From the NCBI GenBank assembly GCA_029251405.1, contig JAQXDK010000052.1, positions 1 to 64,000 on the forward strand: 64,000 bases of DNA. Reading direction: 5' to 3'. The notes beneath the pieces were generated by a model. That model saw only the letters and a program-made list of their open reading frames with translations, made no database searches and had not been told where the DNA came from. Position numbers and translations under genes: made by a program. The DNA comes from Flavobacteriales bacterium (GTDB taxonomy: Bacteria > Bacteroidota > Bacteroidia > Flavobacteriales_D > Parvicellaceae). Each line of letters starts with the position of its first letter. Position 1 is the stretch's first letter. This document shows positions 45,011 to 55,613 of this stretch, piece by piece.

Positions 45011-46801
45011 ATGAAAAACATTAGAAACTTTTGTATTATTGCCCATATTGATCATGGAAAAAGTACGCTAGCTGATCGACTTTTACAGTCTACTAATACC
45101 ATCTCAGAAAGAGAGATGAAAGATCAAGCTCTAGATGATATGGACATTGAAAGAGAGCGGGGTATAACTATTAAAAGTCATGCTATTCAAATGGACTATG
45201 TCCATTTAGGGCAACCCTATAAGCTCAATTTAATTGACACACCTGGTCATGTTGATTTTTCATACGAGGTTTCCAGGTCTATTGCAGCATGTGAAGGTGC
45301 TTTATTAATTGTAGATGCTTCTCAGGGAATCGAAGCTCAAACAATTTCTAATCTTTATTTAGCTATTGAGAATGATTTAGAAATTATTCCAATTCTTAAT
45401 AAAATGGATTTACCTGGAGCAATGCCAGAAGAGGTCACGGATCAAATTATTGACTTGATTGGTTGTTCAGAAGAAGATGTTATTCAAGCTAGTGGTAAAA
45501 CAGGTTTAGGTATTGATGATATTCTTGAAAGAATCATAAGTAAAATACCAGCACCCAAAGGCAGTGACGATACACCTTTACAAGCCATGATTTTCGATTC
45601 AGTATTTAACCCTTTTAGAGGTATCATAGCATATTTTAGAGTTTTTGGAGGAGTAATCAAAAAAGGTCAAGAAGTAAAATTTTTCAATACCGGTAAAACT
45701 TACCATGCAGACGAAATAGGTGTCCTTAAAATGGATCTTAACCCAAAAAACGAATTAGGATCTGGTGATGTAGGCTACATAATAAGTGGTGTTAAAAAGG
45801 CAAATGAAGTTAAAGTAGGTGATACAATTACTTCCAACACAAACCCATGTGAAAAAGCTATTAAAGGTTTTGAAGATGTTAAACCCATGGTATTTGCAGG
45901 AATATATCCTGTTGAGACTGACGATTACGAAGAGTTGAGAAATTCTATGGAGAAATTACAGTTAAATGATGCGTCTTTGGTATTTGAACCTGAATCATCA
46001 GCTGCTTTGGGTTTTGGTTTCAGATGCGGTTTCCTAGGAATGCTTCACATGGAAATTATTCAAGAACGATTGGAAAGAGAATTTAACATGACTGTTATCA
46101 CAACAGTTCCCAATGTTTCTTATAGTGTCTTTTTGAAAAAAGATTTAAATGAAATTATAGTCAACAATCCATCTGAATTACCCGAACCTTCTAAAGTTGA
46201 ATGGATTGAAGAACCTTATATTAAAGCTCAAGTGATTACAAAAACAGATTATGTGGGTGCAGTAATGAATCTGTGTATTGAAAAAAGAGGAGAGCTTTCT
46301 AATCAAGTCTATTTAACTCAAGATAGAGTAGAATTATCTTTTCAAATGCCTCTTTCAGAAATAGTTTTTGATTTCTATGACAGACTTAAGTCCGTCAGTA
46401 GAGGTTATGCCTCTTTTGATTATTCTCCTACAGGATATAAGAGGTCAGACCTTATAAAACTAGACATTCTATTAAATGCTGAACAAGTCGATGCTTTGTC
46501 TGCCTTAGTCCATAGATCCAATGCTTTTACCCTTGGAAAGAAGATATGTTTAAAACTTAAAGAACTTATTCCAAGACAACAATTCGAAATCCCTATTCAA
46601 GCTGCAATTGGAGCTAAAATTGTTGCAAGAGAAACTATAAAAGCACTCAGAAAAGATGTTACTGCCAAGTGTTATGGAGGAGATATTACAAGAAAAAGAA
46701 AGTTATTAGAAAAACAGAAAGCAGGTAAAAAAAGAATGAGGCAAGTTGGGAGAGTAGAAGTTCCTCAAGAAGCATTTTTGGCGGTCCTTAAGTTAGATTA
46801 G
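45011..46801 (+). CDS. lepA: elongation factor 4 (LepA), ribosome GTPase
   Basis: LepA is a translational GTPase proposed to act on stalled or initiating ribosomes. The ATG at 45011 gives 596 residues starting [25 protein letters not shown], the P-loop, then [22 protein letters not shown], and the LepA C-terminal domain with [39 protein letters not shown] in shorter blocks. The TTG at 45002 lies in the promoter and is not used. The stop overlaps the convergent barrel gene by 4 bases. Confidence 0.97.
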   Translation: MKNIRNFCIIAHIDHGKSTLADRLLQSTNTISEREMKDQALDDMDIERERGITIKSHAIQMDYVHLGQPYKLNLIDTPGHVDFSYEVSRSIAACEGALLIVDASQGIEAQTISNLYLAIENDLEIIPILNKMDLPGAMPEEVTDQIIDLIGCSEEDVIQASGKTGLGIDDILERIISKIPAPKGSDDTPLQAMIFDSVFNPFRGIIAYFRVFGGVIKKGQEVKFFNTGKTYHADEIGVLKMDLNPKNELGSGDVGYIISGVKKANEVKVGDTITSNTNPCEKAIKGFEDVKPMVFAGIYPVETDDYEELRNSMEKLQLNDASLVFEPESSAALGFGFRCGFLGMLHMEIIQERLEREFNMTVITTVPNVSYSVFLKKDLNEIIVNNPSELPEPSKVEWIEEPYIKAQVITKTDYVGAVMNLCIEKRGELSNQVYLTQDRVELSFQMPLSEIVFDFYDRLKSVSRGYASFDYSPTGYKRSDLIKLDILLNAEQVDALSALVHRSNAFTLGKKICLKLKELIPRQQFEIPIQAAIGAKIVARETIKALRKDVTAKCYGGDITRKRKLLEKQKAGKKRMRQVGRVEVPQEAFLAVLKLD

Positions 46802-49800
46802 AAAAAAGCTCTCATTTGCATACTGCCCGTATGAATGGCTTTATTATCTTCTGATTGCCTGCCATTGTAAGAAATAGAAAGTTGTAAATTATTTGACATT
46901 TTTTTCTGAAATCCAATTTTCCAAGTGACATTCCTTCCACTTTGAAGACCTTCTAACATTTCAAAACCTATAGTACTGTTGCTTTGACCATTATACTTTA
47001 TATTAACAAAGTGTATCTCAGCATTAAATAATCCTTTGTCTCTTTTACTTCTTCTAATCTCCATACCCAAATCATTTAAAAATGCTTTTTCGTTACCAAA
47101 TTCTACAGAATTCTCTTTCTCAGAATATCTACTTTTTAATGCAATTCTAAATAAGGTGTTGGGCTGATAGGAAAACCGATTACTAAACTCTGTGTTTTGG
47201 ATGTTAAAATTTCTGTTGATCATGTAAGTAGATGAATTTCTTTTGACATCTTTACTAACTTGGCTATTTAACATAAGTGTTTTATTCAAATTCCAGCGTA
47301 GTTTAAGTTGTTCTTTTTTAGTAGATTTAAAATCGGTTCCATTTATTAATAAATTCTTATTCGCAAAAAGTTGTGTAACTAATTCTAGACTGTATTTAGA
47401 GTTAGATCTGTTGAAAAAAAGACTGTTCCTTAGACTATTAGATAGTTGTTGAATTATGGGGTTATCTGCATTTACAAGTGGATTTACAAGAACTTTAATA
47501 TTCAAGTCATTGGTTTTTTTCTGAGTATTTAATGCTGTCTGGTTGTAAAATTTTTGTAGCAATTTCCCGAACGCAGTAGGTGTTTTAATTAGTTTTTTAA
47601 AATTTATATTTAAGTTTTGATTGTACTGGAAATTATAAATTTTCACATAGTTATTATTGGGGGTAAATACTCTTATGTAACTCGCTTGATCGTTGAAAGC
47701 GGCAATCTCAAATTCATTTAATTCCTTTATGTCATTTTCATTATAATCAATCCAAGTATAGACGCCTTGTCCTGCAGGAACTTCTATATAAATAAACTCT
47801 TTTTGAAGCTCTAATCCAGAACCAATTTCAACAAATGAATTGGTGTTTATACCTCCTTTAAAAATTTTAAGATTATAATTAAGTCTACTTGCTAGAGAAT
47901 TTTCGGGTAATATTTCTGTTAAACTTGAATCCAAAATCTGAAGCATTCTGTACGATAGAGAGTAGTTTAAACGAAAACTACTATTATTAACTATCCCAAT
48001 ACTCAAGCCAGGACTAATTGCCTTAGTAGCTTTATCCAGAAGCGACCTGCTCTTAAACCAATCGTATCTTTCTTGATAGAAAAATTGAATAGAGTTTTTT
48101 GAAGAATCTAAATTTTCCAGATAAAACTTCCAATCATAAAATCTGTAACTGTTAGTGCTTAATGTATCAGCTGAGAAAAACTGATTATTCTCATTAATGT
48201 CTTCAAACCCAATTTTAAATTTATTTAATGGAATATAGAGCTTAGTTTTGTGTCTCAAAAAATTAGACTCAAATGTCCCGTTAGAATTTAATAAGCTAGC
48301 ATCAAAGTCTAAAAACACATCTTTATTCCAATTGATTTTAATTTCATTTTTAAAACCGTTAAAGTCTTCTCTAATCCAAAAAGAATTAATACCATATTTT
48401 AAAAAACCGTTTTCTAAATGAGTAAGATCAATTTTTGCAGAACTTAAAATTTGATCTTGTTTCTTTATTAATTGTTGGATATTCCAATTTCTTTCAAATT
48501 CTACTTCTCGAAATCTCTCAATTCGCTCGTAATTTTTTGAAATACTTTCAATCCCTAGCTCTTGATTTATTCTCCATTTTTGATTTATTTTTTTTTGATA
48601 TTCAAAAATGAATCTTCCAGCAAATCCAAAATTGTCATTATTACCAACTTTCGAAAAGGTATTTAAGTCCATATTTGAACTGCTTATCTCGTATTTTAAA
48701 TTGCTAGACAACCATTTTCTATTTCCTCCCACGGTTAGTATTTGTCTTTTTTTTGGAGTAACCAATTTTTTAACTGGACTGTAATTCCCGTTTTTAACCA
48801 ATCCTATAGAAGGAATTGTATCTGGTGCAACCCATTTAAAAACTTTACCAAGAGCATTATTGTCTGCTAATACATAATCACCATTTCCGTTTCCAACATT
48901 GCTAAAAATTAACTGATAAATAGCTTCTTCTTGATTTGTCGAGTATCTATAAACTTCATAACCTAAAGAGTCAATTTTACTATACATATTAAAGTTTTCA
49001 TTAAAACCTATACTATCAATTCCAGAACCAACAGCTAACTCTATATTGTCGCCTATACTTTGTAACGTTATTCTATCGTTAAGATCGAAGTCCTGTTGTA
49101 GAGGTTGGTTTTTACTATCTTGTTCTCCATAGGCATATATATAAAAAGTAGATTTATTTTTTTCAAACCTTGTAGAAGATTGTAAAAGTGATCGAGCATA
49201 ATTTTTGTCACTATATTGAAATTCAACGATAATTCTCTTGTCTTTTGTGATTAATGTTTTTGCAGTAAAACTAATCTCTGCAGTATTGTAATCAATGGTA
49301 TAATCATTGTTTTGTCCGCGTTCCAATAAATTACCATCTATATACACATTTTCAGTACCACTAAGAATGATGATGAAATCTTCATTTTCATTTCCAAAAA
49401 GTCGGTAAGGGCCTTGATTCCCTTCAATTCCCTGAATAACATTTCTTCCAAATTTACCTTTACTTATTGAGGCACTATTTTCTGTATTGATTTTATAATT
49501 AGGTTTAGTTATTTGTTTTCTGTACAATAAGCCCTGACCTCTTTTCTTATACTTTAAAAAATATCCGTCCTTATTTTTAACCCAAAAATCACCTGCTGTT
49601 ACATTCCAATTATTTTCAGAAATTTCAATAAAAACTTTATCAAAATCTTGCAATTGTTGGGTGTTTCCTTGTGGTTGAATTGGTATGTTCTCATCGGTTA
49701 CTGAAGCCAAAATTTTCATGGTTGGGCTTAACATTCCAGATAATTGGAGATTAAGGTTGGAATTTAGAGAAAAATCTTGATTATTTCCAATCATTAAACC

Positions 49801-50232
49801 TCTGGAAATACTTCCAGTTCTATTCAGACTGGTTCCTTTAAATAAATTATTAGAATTTTTATCGTTACTGATTATAATTGGGTTGTATAATTGATTTTCA
49901 CTTTTTTTTCTATTTAAAATTAGGGGGTGAATTAGATAATTTCTTCTAAAGTTTAATAAAAGTGGGTGGTACTTAAATATTAGCGTATCTCTAGGTGGAT
50001 TTTTAAAAATAACTTCACCTTTTGCAGCATCTAATTTGTAATAAGAGTTGTAATTTTTTTCATATTTATCCAAAACTTGAAAAGTTCTTGGATTTATCGA
50101 ATTTGAATCAATAATGAGTGTGTCACTATCAACCCATTTTTTCAAGATGATTTGAGAAAAGTTAAAGTCTTGGCAATAATTAGAGTCCCATAAAAAACAA
50201 ATTAAAATACCTACAATTATATTTTTAACCAT
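46798..50232 (-). CDS. large probable outer-membrane beta-barrel protein
   Basis: This 1,144-residue protein has a signal peptide ([19 protein letters not shown]) and no sorting domain. A near-N-terminal region reads [51 protein letters not shown] in successive short blocks, then a region with [32 protein letters not shown]. Such blocks occur in large Bacteroidota surface proteins. The second half is made of alternating polar/aromatic strands ([20 protein letters not shown]), and the chain ends MQMRAFF, a C-terminal phenylalanine fitting an outer-membrane barrel. The function is unknown; a channel, SprA-like secretion role or adhesin are candidates. Confidence 0.78.
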   Translation of the reverse strand: MVKNIIVGILICFLWDSNYCQDFNFSQIILKKWVDSDTLIIDSNSINPRTFQVLDKYEKNYNSYYKLDAAKGEVIFKNPPRDTLIFKYHPLLLNFRRNYLIHPLILNRKKSENQLYNPIIISNDKNSNNLFKGTSLNRTGSISRGLMIGNNQDFSLNSNLNLQLSGMLSPTMKILASVTDENIPIQPQGNTQQLQDFDKVFIEISENNWNVTAGDFWVKNKDGYFLKYKKRGQGLLYRKQITKPNYKINTENSASISKGKFGRNVIQGIEGNQGPYRLFGNENEDFIIILSGTENVYIDGNLLERGQNNDYTIDYNTAEISFTAKTLITKDKRIIVEFQYSDKNYARSLLQSSTRFEKNKSTFYIYAYGEQDSKNQPLQQDFDLNDRITLQSIGDNIELAVGSGIDSIGFNENFNMYSKIDSLGYEVYRYSTNQEEAIYQLIFSNVGNGNGDYVLADNNALGKVFKWVAPDTIPSIGLVKNGNYSPVKKLVTPKKRQILTVGGNRKWLSSNLKYEISSSNMDLNTFSKVGNNDNFGFAGRFIFEYQKKINQKWRINQELGIESISKNYERIERFREVEFERNWNIQQLIKKQDQILSSAKIDLTHLENGFLKYGINSFWIREDFNGFKNEIKINWNKDVFLDFDASLLNSNGTFESNFLRHKTKLYIPLNKFKIGFEDINENNQFFSADTLSTNSYRFYDWKFYLENLDSSKNSIQFFYQERYDWFKSRSLLDKATKAISPGLSIGIVNNSSFRLNYSLSYRMLQILDSSLTEILPENSLASRLNYNLKIFKGGINTNSFVEIGSGLELQKEFIYIEVPAGQGVYTWIDYNENDIKELNEFEIAAFNDQASYIRVFTPNNNYVKIYNFQYNQNLNINFKKLIKTPTAFGKLLQKFYNQTALNTQKKTNDLNIKVLVNPLVNADNPIIQQLSNSLRNSLFFNRSNSKYSLELVTQLFANKNLLINGTDFKSTKKEQLKLRWNLNKTLMLNSQVSKDVKRNSSTYMINRNFNIQNTEFSNRFSYQPNTLFRIALKSRYSEKENSVEFGNEKAFLNDLGMEIRRSKRDKGLFNAEIHFVNIKYNGQSNSTIGFEMLEGLQSGRNVTWKIGFQKKMSNNLQLSISYNGRQSEDNKAIHTGSMQMRAFF

Positions 50233-50427
50233 TGAAATTCAAAAGACACTCAGCCTCAGTTTTATTTGATAACGAAAGATAAATAGATTTGTTTTTAACA
50301 TTCGTAATTATTAATGTTTTTATTTAATTTAAAAATAGATGTTTTAAGAGCGTATTGTTTATAAGTAAAAATAGCTTTTGATATTTTCATAAAATTTGGA
50401 GCCATTTTTGTATAGTAATTATTATTG

Positions 50428-51414
50428 ATGAAAAAACACATTAGATATATATTTTTAGCTACAATTATTTTTCAAGCTTGTGTACCTGCTAGAAAATTTG
50501 AAGAAGTTTCTGAAAAACAAGAGGTTTGTGCAGCAGAACTTAAGACTTTAAAGTCTTTAAAAACTGAGCTTCAAACTGAAAATACTGAGTTGGAATCTTT
50601 GAATAAACAGCTAAATGAATTAAGTAAAAGACTCTTGGAGGATACTACTATTTTAGGTAAATCTCTGAGAATGAAAGAAAAGCAATACGATAAAATCGAC
50701 GAGCTTAACCAGAGAATACAAGATCAGTTAGAAATGTTACAAAAGGGCCAGTCTATAGAAAAACAGCGATTGATGGCAGATCTTGAAAAGAGAAAGTCAG
50801 ATTTATTAGTTGTTGAAGATCAGCTGAGAGCTTTTGAAATTGAATTGAATAACAAAAAAATTCAATTAGAAGACATGTCAGTTGAACTGCAAAAAAGAGA
50901 GCAAAGAGTAAATGAATTAGAAGAAATCATTGCAAATAAAGATGCTATTGTAAAAGCATTAAAAGACAAAGTAGCTCAAGCACTTTTAGGTTTTAGAGAC
51001 AAAGGATTGTCTGTTGTAGAAAAAGATGGAAAAGTCTATATAAGTATGGATGCAAAATTATTATTTGCTTCTGGAAGTACAAAAGTTGATTCAGAAGGTA
51101 TAAAAGCACTAAAAGAGCTGGCTAAAGTCTTAGAAGATCAACAAGATTTGGAAATATTGGTTGAAGGACATACGGATACTGATAAAATGAGGTCAAATTC
51201 TCATCCAACTGATAATTGGGAACTAAGTGTTCTTCGAGCAACTTCTGTCGTAAAAATTATGCTTGAAAATAGTAAAATGGATCCAACAACAGTAAGCGCT
51301 TCTGGTCGAAGTCAATATATTCCTATAGACGCAGGTGTTAAATCAAAAAACAGAAGAATTGAGGTTGTTTTAATCCCAAGATTAGACGAGTTATTTGAGA
51401 TTATTAATAACTAA
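50428..51414 (+). CDS. OmpA-family lipoprotein with long coiled coil
   Basis: The ATG at 50428 gives 328 residues starting MKKHIRYIF, with a lipobox IFQAC (Cys at about 18). A coiled coil of about 160 residues (rich in Glu, Leu and Lys, heptads around LKTLKSLKTELQTENTELES) leads to the OmpA peptidoglycan-binding domain: LLFASGSTKVDSEGIKAL, VEGHTDTDKMRSNS and NRRIEVVL. It is probably anchored in the outer membrane and tied to the wall. A TTTG and a CATTTTTG element (50377 and 50403) may form its promoter. Confidence 0.88.
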   Translation: MKKHIRYIFLATIIFQACVPARKFEEVSEKQEVCAAELKTLKSLKTELQTENTELESLNKQLNELSKRLLEDTTILGKSLRMKEKQYDKIDELNQRIQDQLEMLQKGQSIEKQRLMADLEKRKSDLLVVEDQLRAFEIELNNKKIQLEDMSVELQKREQRVNELEEIIANKDAIVKALKDKVAQALLGFRDKGLSVVEKDGKVYISMDAKLLFASGSTKVDSEGIKALKELAKVLEDQQDLEILVEGHTDTDKMRSNSHPTDNWELSVLRATSVVKIMLENSKMDPTTVSASGRSQYIPIDAGVKSKNRRIEVVLIPRLDELFEIINN

Positions 51415-51419
51415 TTTTA

Positions 51420-52034
51420 TTACTTCTTTTTCTTCTTGTAGAAGCCCATTTCATCAACATATTTAAAAACTTCAGGTGTTAAAAGATATCTAACGTCTTT
51501 ATTTTCAACTATTGCTTTTCTTATAAAGCTTGAAGATATTTTCATAACAGGGGCTTCACATCTCACGATATTGTGATGTTTGATAGTAATAATTGTTTCA
51601 GTAATATCCTCTTTTTTCTCTTGTTCCGTTAAAACTCTTGGATAAACGTATAAGTTATGTGATTGTAGTATTTTTTCATGGTTTTTCCATTTTTTAAAAG
51701 ATCTTAAATTGTCCTCTCCCATGATGAGATTAAATTCGTAACTAGGGTATTTTTCTTTCAAATAGGTTAAGGTGTTAATGGTGTAAGAAGGCTTTGGTAA
51801 ATTAAATTCATCGTCAGATGCCTTTAGTTTTGAATTTTTCTCCACGGCTATTCTAACTAAATTTAAACGATGATAATCTTCCAATAAAGATTCTTTCTTT
51901 TTTAAGGGGTTTAATGGACTAACAACTAGCCAAACCTCATCTAAGTTTGTGTAACCTGTCATATAATTAGAAATAATTAAATGACCGACGTGAATGGGGT
52001 TGAAAGTCCCAAAATATAGTCCAATTTTTTTCAT
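51420..52034 (-). CDS. nadD: nicotinate-nucleotide adenylyltransferase
   Basis: NadD makes nicotinate adenine dinucleotide, the penultimate step of NAD synthesis. The 204-residue chain has the nucleotidyltransferase motif GLYFGTFNPIHVGHLIIS, LIMGEDNLRSFKKWKN, and the ISSSFIRKAI signature. The basic C-terminal end (YKKKKK) is unremarkable. It is directly downstream of gmk with a shared boundary, and ends 5 bases from the convergent OmpA gene. Confidence 0.95.
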   Translation of the reverse strand: MKKIGLYFGTFNPIHVGHLIISNYMTGYTNLDEVWLVVSPLNPLKKKESLLEDYHRLNLVRIAVEKNSKLKASDDEFNLPKPSYTINTLTYLKEKYPSYEFNLIMGEDNLRSFKKWKNHEKILQSHNLYVYPRVLTEQEKKEDITETIITIKHHNIVRCEAPVMKISSSFIRKAIVENKDVRYLLTPEVFKYVDEMGFYKKKKK

Positions 52035-52616
52035 TTAATTTTCTAAAAAGGTTTTGACAATTTCTGTAATTTTTTGCGATGCAATATCTAAATTATCATT
52101 TTCTATTATTTGATCGTACTTAGATAAGTGCTTCATCTCATTTTTTGACTTGTCAAGTCTTGTCTTCAAAGATTGTGTACTCTCAGTATTTCTTTTTTTT
52201 AATCTCTTAGAAAGTTCTTCTATAGATGGAGGTTTAATAAATATCGAAAGAGCATTTCTAGAAAAATAATTTTTAAGAGAAATTCCACCTACAACATCAA
52301 CATCAAAAATCACATGCTTATTTAAATTCCAAATTCTATTAATTTCTTCTTTAAGAGTACCATAGAAATTATTAGGATACACTTCTTCCCACTCTATAAA
52401 TTTATCCCCCTCTATTTTGGATTTAAATCCTTCTGTAGATAAGAAATAATAATCTTTTTTATCAGTCTCGTTTTCTCTTGGTTTTCTGTTGCAAGCTGAA
52501 ATAGAAAATTCAATGGGTAAATTGGAATTTAATAACCTCTTTACTAAGGTTGTTTTACCAGCGCCAGATGGTGCAGAAACTATAATTACTTTTCCTGAAA
52601 AGTTTGACTTGATCAT
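52035..52616 (-). CDS. gmk: guanylate kinase
   Basis: This 193-residue enzyme phosphorylates GMP to GDP. The P-loop is in IIVSAPSGAGKTTLVKRLL, the GMP-binding ISACNRKPRENETDKKDYYFL is typical, and IKPPSIEELSKRLKKR covers the lid. It overlaps yicC by 4 bases upstream and nadD begins directly after its stop. Confidence 0.97.
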   Translation of the reverse strand: MIKSNFSGKVIIVSAPSGAGKTTLVKRLLNSNLPIEFSISACNRKPRENETDKKDYYFLSTEGFKSKIEGDKFIEWEEVYPNNFYGTLKEEINRIWNLNKHVIFDVDVVGGISLKNYFSRNALSIFIKPPSIEELSKRLKKRNTESTQSLKTRLDKSKNEMKHLSKYDQIIENDNLDIASQKITEIVKTFLEN

Positions 52617-53485
52617 AAAATATTTAAAACTTGTTCTTTAATCTTCTCAAGTTCATCTTTCATCCCGACAACTAATTTCTGAATAGAGATATTATGGGCT
52701 TTAGAACCAAGAGTGTTAATTTCTCTTCCCATTTCCTGTGTAATAAAACCAAGCTTTTTACCAGATCCGTTCTCCTTAAGAGCTTCTGCAAAATGTTGAC
52801 AATGTTCACTTAATCTTACTTTTTCTTCTGTAATGTCAATTTTCTCTGCATAATAAATTAACTCTTGCTCCAATCTTTTTTCATCTACTTTAGACTTTAA
52901 TTCAAGTTCTTCTATGGCCTTTAGAAGTTTATTTTTCACTTTTGGTAATCGCTCTTCTTCAAATGAACTAATAGTAGATAAATTCTTTAATATATTACTT
53001 AAATAATTTGACAATTCTTTCTCTAATGCTAAACCTTCTTTTTTTCTAAAGAGATCCATTTCTTTACAAGCTTTCTCAATCGCTTTTAATAATTGTTCCC
53101 CGCTTTCTTTATCTAAATTATCATTAGAATGTTGAATAATGTCAGGAAGTCTTAACGCGTATCCCAATAAGTTTTTATCGGAATTATAATCAAGCTCGTC
53201 CATAATATCTTTCAATTCATTATGATAATCAATAATTTTTTCTTTATCTAAAAAGGAAGATTTTCTATGGTTAATTTTTTCATAATGAATAGTTAATTCA
53301 ATTTTTCCTCTTTTTAGATTTTCTTTTAAAATTTTTCTAACCGAAAAGTCCATCTCCTTAAAAAGACTAGGTAACTTAAGTGATAGGTCTAAAAACTTAC
53401 TATTTAAAGATCGAATTTCAATATTTACATGGAAATTTTGTAATGTAATTTCTGACTTTCCAAAACCAGTCATTGATTGAATCAT
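52613..53485 (-). CDS. yicC: YicC family endoribonuclease-like protein
   Basis: This 290-residue protein has the full YicC pattern: MIQSMTGFGKSEITL at the start, VNIEIRSLNSKFLDLSLKLP, and the C-terminal EKVRLSEHCQHFAEAL plus EMGREINTLGSKAH. E. coli YicC has been described as an endoribonuclease; whether this one acts likewise is inferred. It lies upstream of gmk with a 4-base overlap. The yicC-gmk order is found in many bacteria. Confidence 0.93.
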   Translation of the reverse strand: MIQSMTGFGKSEITLQNFHVNIEIRSLNSKFLDLSLKLPSLFKEMDFSVRKILKENLKRGKIELTIHYEKINHRKSSFLDKEKIIDYHNELKDIMDELDYNSDKNLLGYALRLPDIIQHSNDNLDKESGEQLLKAIEKACKEMDLFRKKEGLALEKELSNYLSNILKNLSTISSFEEERLPKVKNKLLKAIEELELKSKVDEKRLEQELIYYAEKIDITEEKVRLSEHCQHFAEALKENGSGKKLGFITQEMGREINTLGSKAHNISIQKLVVGMKDELEKIKEQVLNIL

Positions 53486-53509
53486 AAAAAATTATTTTAA
53501 CAAAAGTAA

Positions 53510-54400
53510 TCATTTGATTTTTTTTTCTGAATTAAAACCAACAAAATACACTCCAACGAATATTAAAATGGAACAAATAATCCCTTTAGTTTCCAATTCT
53601 TCTTTTCCACTTAAAACAGCAATAAAACTTGCTAGTAAAGGTTGCAAATAAATATAAGTGCTCACAACAGTAGGACTTACATGTTTGACACCGTAAATAT
53701 TTAATAAGTAACAAAAGTAGGTAGTGAATAAAATAACAAATCCTATTTTCAAGACAATTTCTGAGCTCATTTCCCAATTTATTAGTTGAATTTCAAGAAA
53801 TCCAAAAGGAATAACTCCTATCAACCCAAAAGTGAAAATCCATTTTAAAACAGTAATAGGACTGTATTTAGACATTAAAGGTTTTACAAGGATTAAGTAC
53901 AGCCCATAACTAGTGGCATTTAAAAATATTAGAATGTCCCCTTTAACGCCTCCATTTAAAGCTGTTGATGGGTTTTCCATTATAATTGTTACTGCCCCAA
54001 CAAGTCCAATTATGATACCTACAACCTTAAGGAGTTTTAATTTCTCTTTTAAAATAAACATGGAGAGTACACTTACTATTATTGGGCTGGTAACCATAAT
54101 AATAGAAGCATGAATGGTTGATGTAAGTTCCAGTCCTTTAAAAAACATCAATTGATTAGCTGTTACTCCAAAGAATCCACACAATAAAAATCTTTTAATA
54201 TCAGCTCTAGAAATTTTCTCATAATAAAATAAGGAGGTAATCCAGAAAAGTATATTTGCTCCAACAACTCTTAGTAGTATAAATGCAAACGGACTTACAT
54301 ACCCTCCATTCATAACATCTTTGGCAAAACCATAATTTATCGCATAAATTAAATTGGCTCCAAATATGGCAAGGTGAGCATAAAATATTTTTTGTTTCAA
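53510..54400 (-). CDS. EamA/DMT family exporter
   Basis: This 296-residue inner-membrane protein has ten predicted helices in two EamA repeats, with IYAINYGFAKDVMNGGYVSP and the GLVGAVTIIMENPSTALNGG loop. DMT exporters usually move amino acids or metabolites, but the substrate is unknown. The only plausible start in frame is a TTG at 54398-54400: an in-frame TAA is just upstream. The stretch overlapping this TTG also reads TACTTTG on the minus strand, close to a -7 element. It ends 24 bases before yicC. Confidence 0.88.
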   Translation of the reverse strand: MKQKIFYAHLAIFGANLIYAINYGFAKDVMNGGYVSPFAFILLRVVGANILFWITSLFYYEKISRADIKRFLLCGFFGVTANQLMFFKGLELTSTIHASIIMVTSPIIVSVLSMFILKEKLKLLKVVGIIIGLVGAVTIIMENPSTALNGGVKGDILIFLNATSYGLYLILVKPLMSKYSPITVLKWIFTFGLIGVIPFGFLEIQLINWEMSSEIVLKIGFVILFTTYFCYLLNIYGVKHVSPTVVSTYIYLQPLLASFIAVLSGKEELETKGIICSILIFVGVYFVGFNSEKKIK

Positions 54401-54438
54401 AGTATATTAGTCAAATGAGTTTGAATATATTAAATTAT

Positions 54439-54446
54439 TAGATTTG
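54439..54446 (+). promoter_or_regulatory. -7 promoter element of the cystathionine gamma-synthase/lyase gene
   Basis: TAGATTTG is an exact TAnnTTTG match, 22 bases before the ATG at 54469. TTTG at 54420-54423 could be a -33 element with a short 15-base spacer. Confidence 0.55.
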
Positions 54447-54468
54447 CATACATTCTAAAATATTAATA

Positions 54469-55611
54469 ATGAAATTCAATACTAAAGTTATCCATGCAGG
54501 TGTTCATCCCGATGAGGCTACTGGTGCTATTATGACTCCTATTTATCAAACATCTACATACGTCCAAGATGAAATTGGTGTACATAAAGGTTATGAATAT
54601 TCACGAACAGGAAATCCTACTAGACAAGCACTAGAAAATAATTTAGCGGCTATTGAGGGCGGTAAATACGGAGCTTGTTTCGGTAGTGGATTAGCTGCTA
54701 TTGATGCGGTAATAAAAATGTTAAATCCTGGAGACGAAGTTATTTCTACCAATGATTTATATGGAGGATCTTACAGAATATTTACTACTATTTTTCAAAA
54801 GTATGGTATTAAGTTTCATTTTGTTGACATGTTGGATATTGACAACATTGAAGAAAAAATTAATTCTAATACCAAGTTGATTTGGTTGGAAACTCCTTCC
54901 AACCCGATGATGAATATTATAGACGTGAAAAAAGTTTGTCAAATTGCTAAAAAAAATAACATATTGGTTGGTGTTGACAATACATTTGCCACACCTTACC
55001 TTCAAAACCCGTTAGCTTTGGGTGCGGATTTAGTTATGCATTCAGTAACCAAGTATCTTGGTGGGCATTCAGATGTTGTGATGGGAGCTTTAGTAACAAG
55101 TGATAAGGTTATTGCAGATGAAATTTACAGAATTCAAAATTCAAGTGGTGCGGTATGTGGACCAATGGATTCCTTTTTAGTATTGAGAGGTATTAAAACT
55201 TTACACTTGCGTATGCAGAGACACTGTGAGAATGGTGAAAAAATTGCTCTTTTTCTAGACAACCATCCATTAATTGCCAAAGTGTATTGGCCAGGGCTCC
55301 AATCACATATTAACCACGATATTGCTAAAAACCAAATGAAGGGTTTCGGAGGAATGATATCTTTTACATTGGTTGGAGATGATATTGAAATGGCAAAAAA
55401 AGTAGTCAGCAAAACAGAATTGTTTACTTTAGCAGAGTCCCTTGGTGGTGTGGAGTCTTTAATAGGACACCCTTCCACAATGACTCATGCTTCTATACCT
55501 AGAGAAGAGAGATTGAAATCTGGTGTAGTAGATTCTTTGATTAGACTAAGTGTAGGTGTTGAGGATGTGACTGATTTAATCAGTGATTTAGAAAAAGCTT
55601 TAAAAATTTAA
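54469..55611 (+). CDS. cystathionine gamma-synthase/lyase family PLP enzyme
   Basis: This 380-residue PLP enzyme acts on cystathionine-type substrates. It has YEYSRTGNPTRQALE, GSGLAAIDAVIKML, the aspartate loop GVDNTFATPYLQNP, and the PLP lysine in HSVTKYLGGHSD. MTHASIPREERLKSGVVDSLIRLSVG matches gamma-synthase and gamma-lyase. Sequence alone does not separate synthesis (metB) from lyase. It has its own promoter and ends 2 bases before the secreted protease gene. Confidence 0.93.
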   Translation: MKFNTKVIHAGVHPDEATGAIMTPIYQTSTYVQDEIGVHKGYEYSRTGNPTRQALENNLAAIEGGKYGACFGSGLAAIDAVIKMLNPGDEVISTNDLYGGSYRIFTTIFQKYGIKFHFVDMLDIDNIEEKINSNTKLIWLETPSNPMMNIIDVKKVCQIAKKNNILVGVDNTFATPYLQNPLALGADLVMHSVTKYLGGHSDVVMGALVTSDKVIADEIYRIQNSSGAVCGPMDSFLVLRGIKTLHLRMQRHCENGEKIALFLDNHPLIAKVYWPGLQSHINHDIAKNQMKGFGGMISFTLVGDDIEMAKKVVSKTELFTLAESLGGVESLIGHPSTMTHASIPREERLKSGVVDSLIRLSVGVEDVTDLISDLEKALKI

Positions 55612-55613
55612 TT

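Noticed and set aside
54401-54468. A possible SAM riboswitch before the cystathionine enzyme
   Set aside because: Only 68 bases are available and they hold a promoter; no riboswitch core was seen. The metF upstream region looked likewise plain.
55134-55478. A 114-codon open frame on the minus strand
   Set aside because: It is antisense to the cystathionine gamma-synthase/lyase gene, with no motif.
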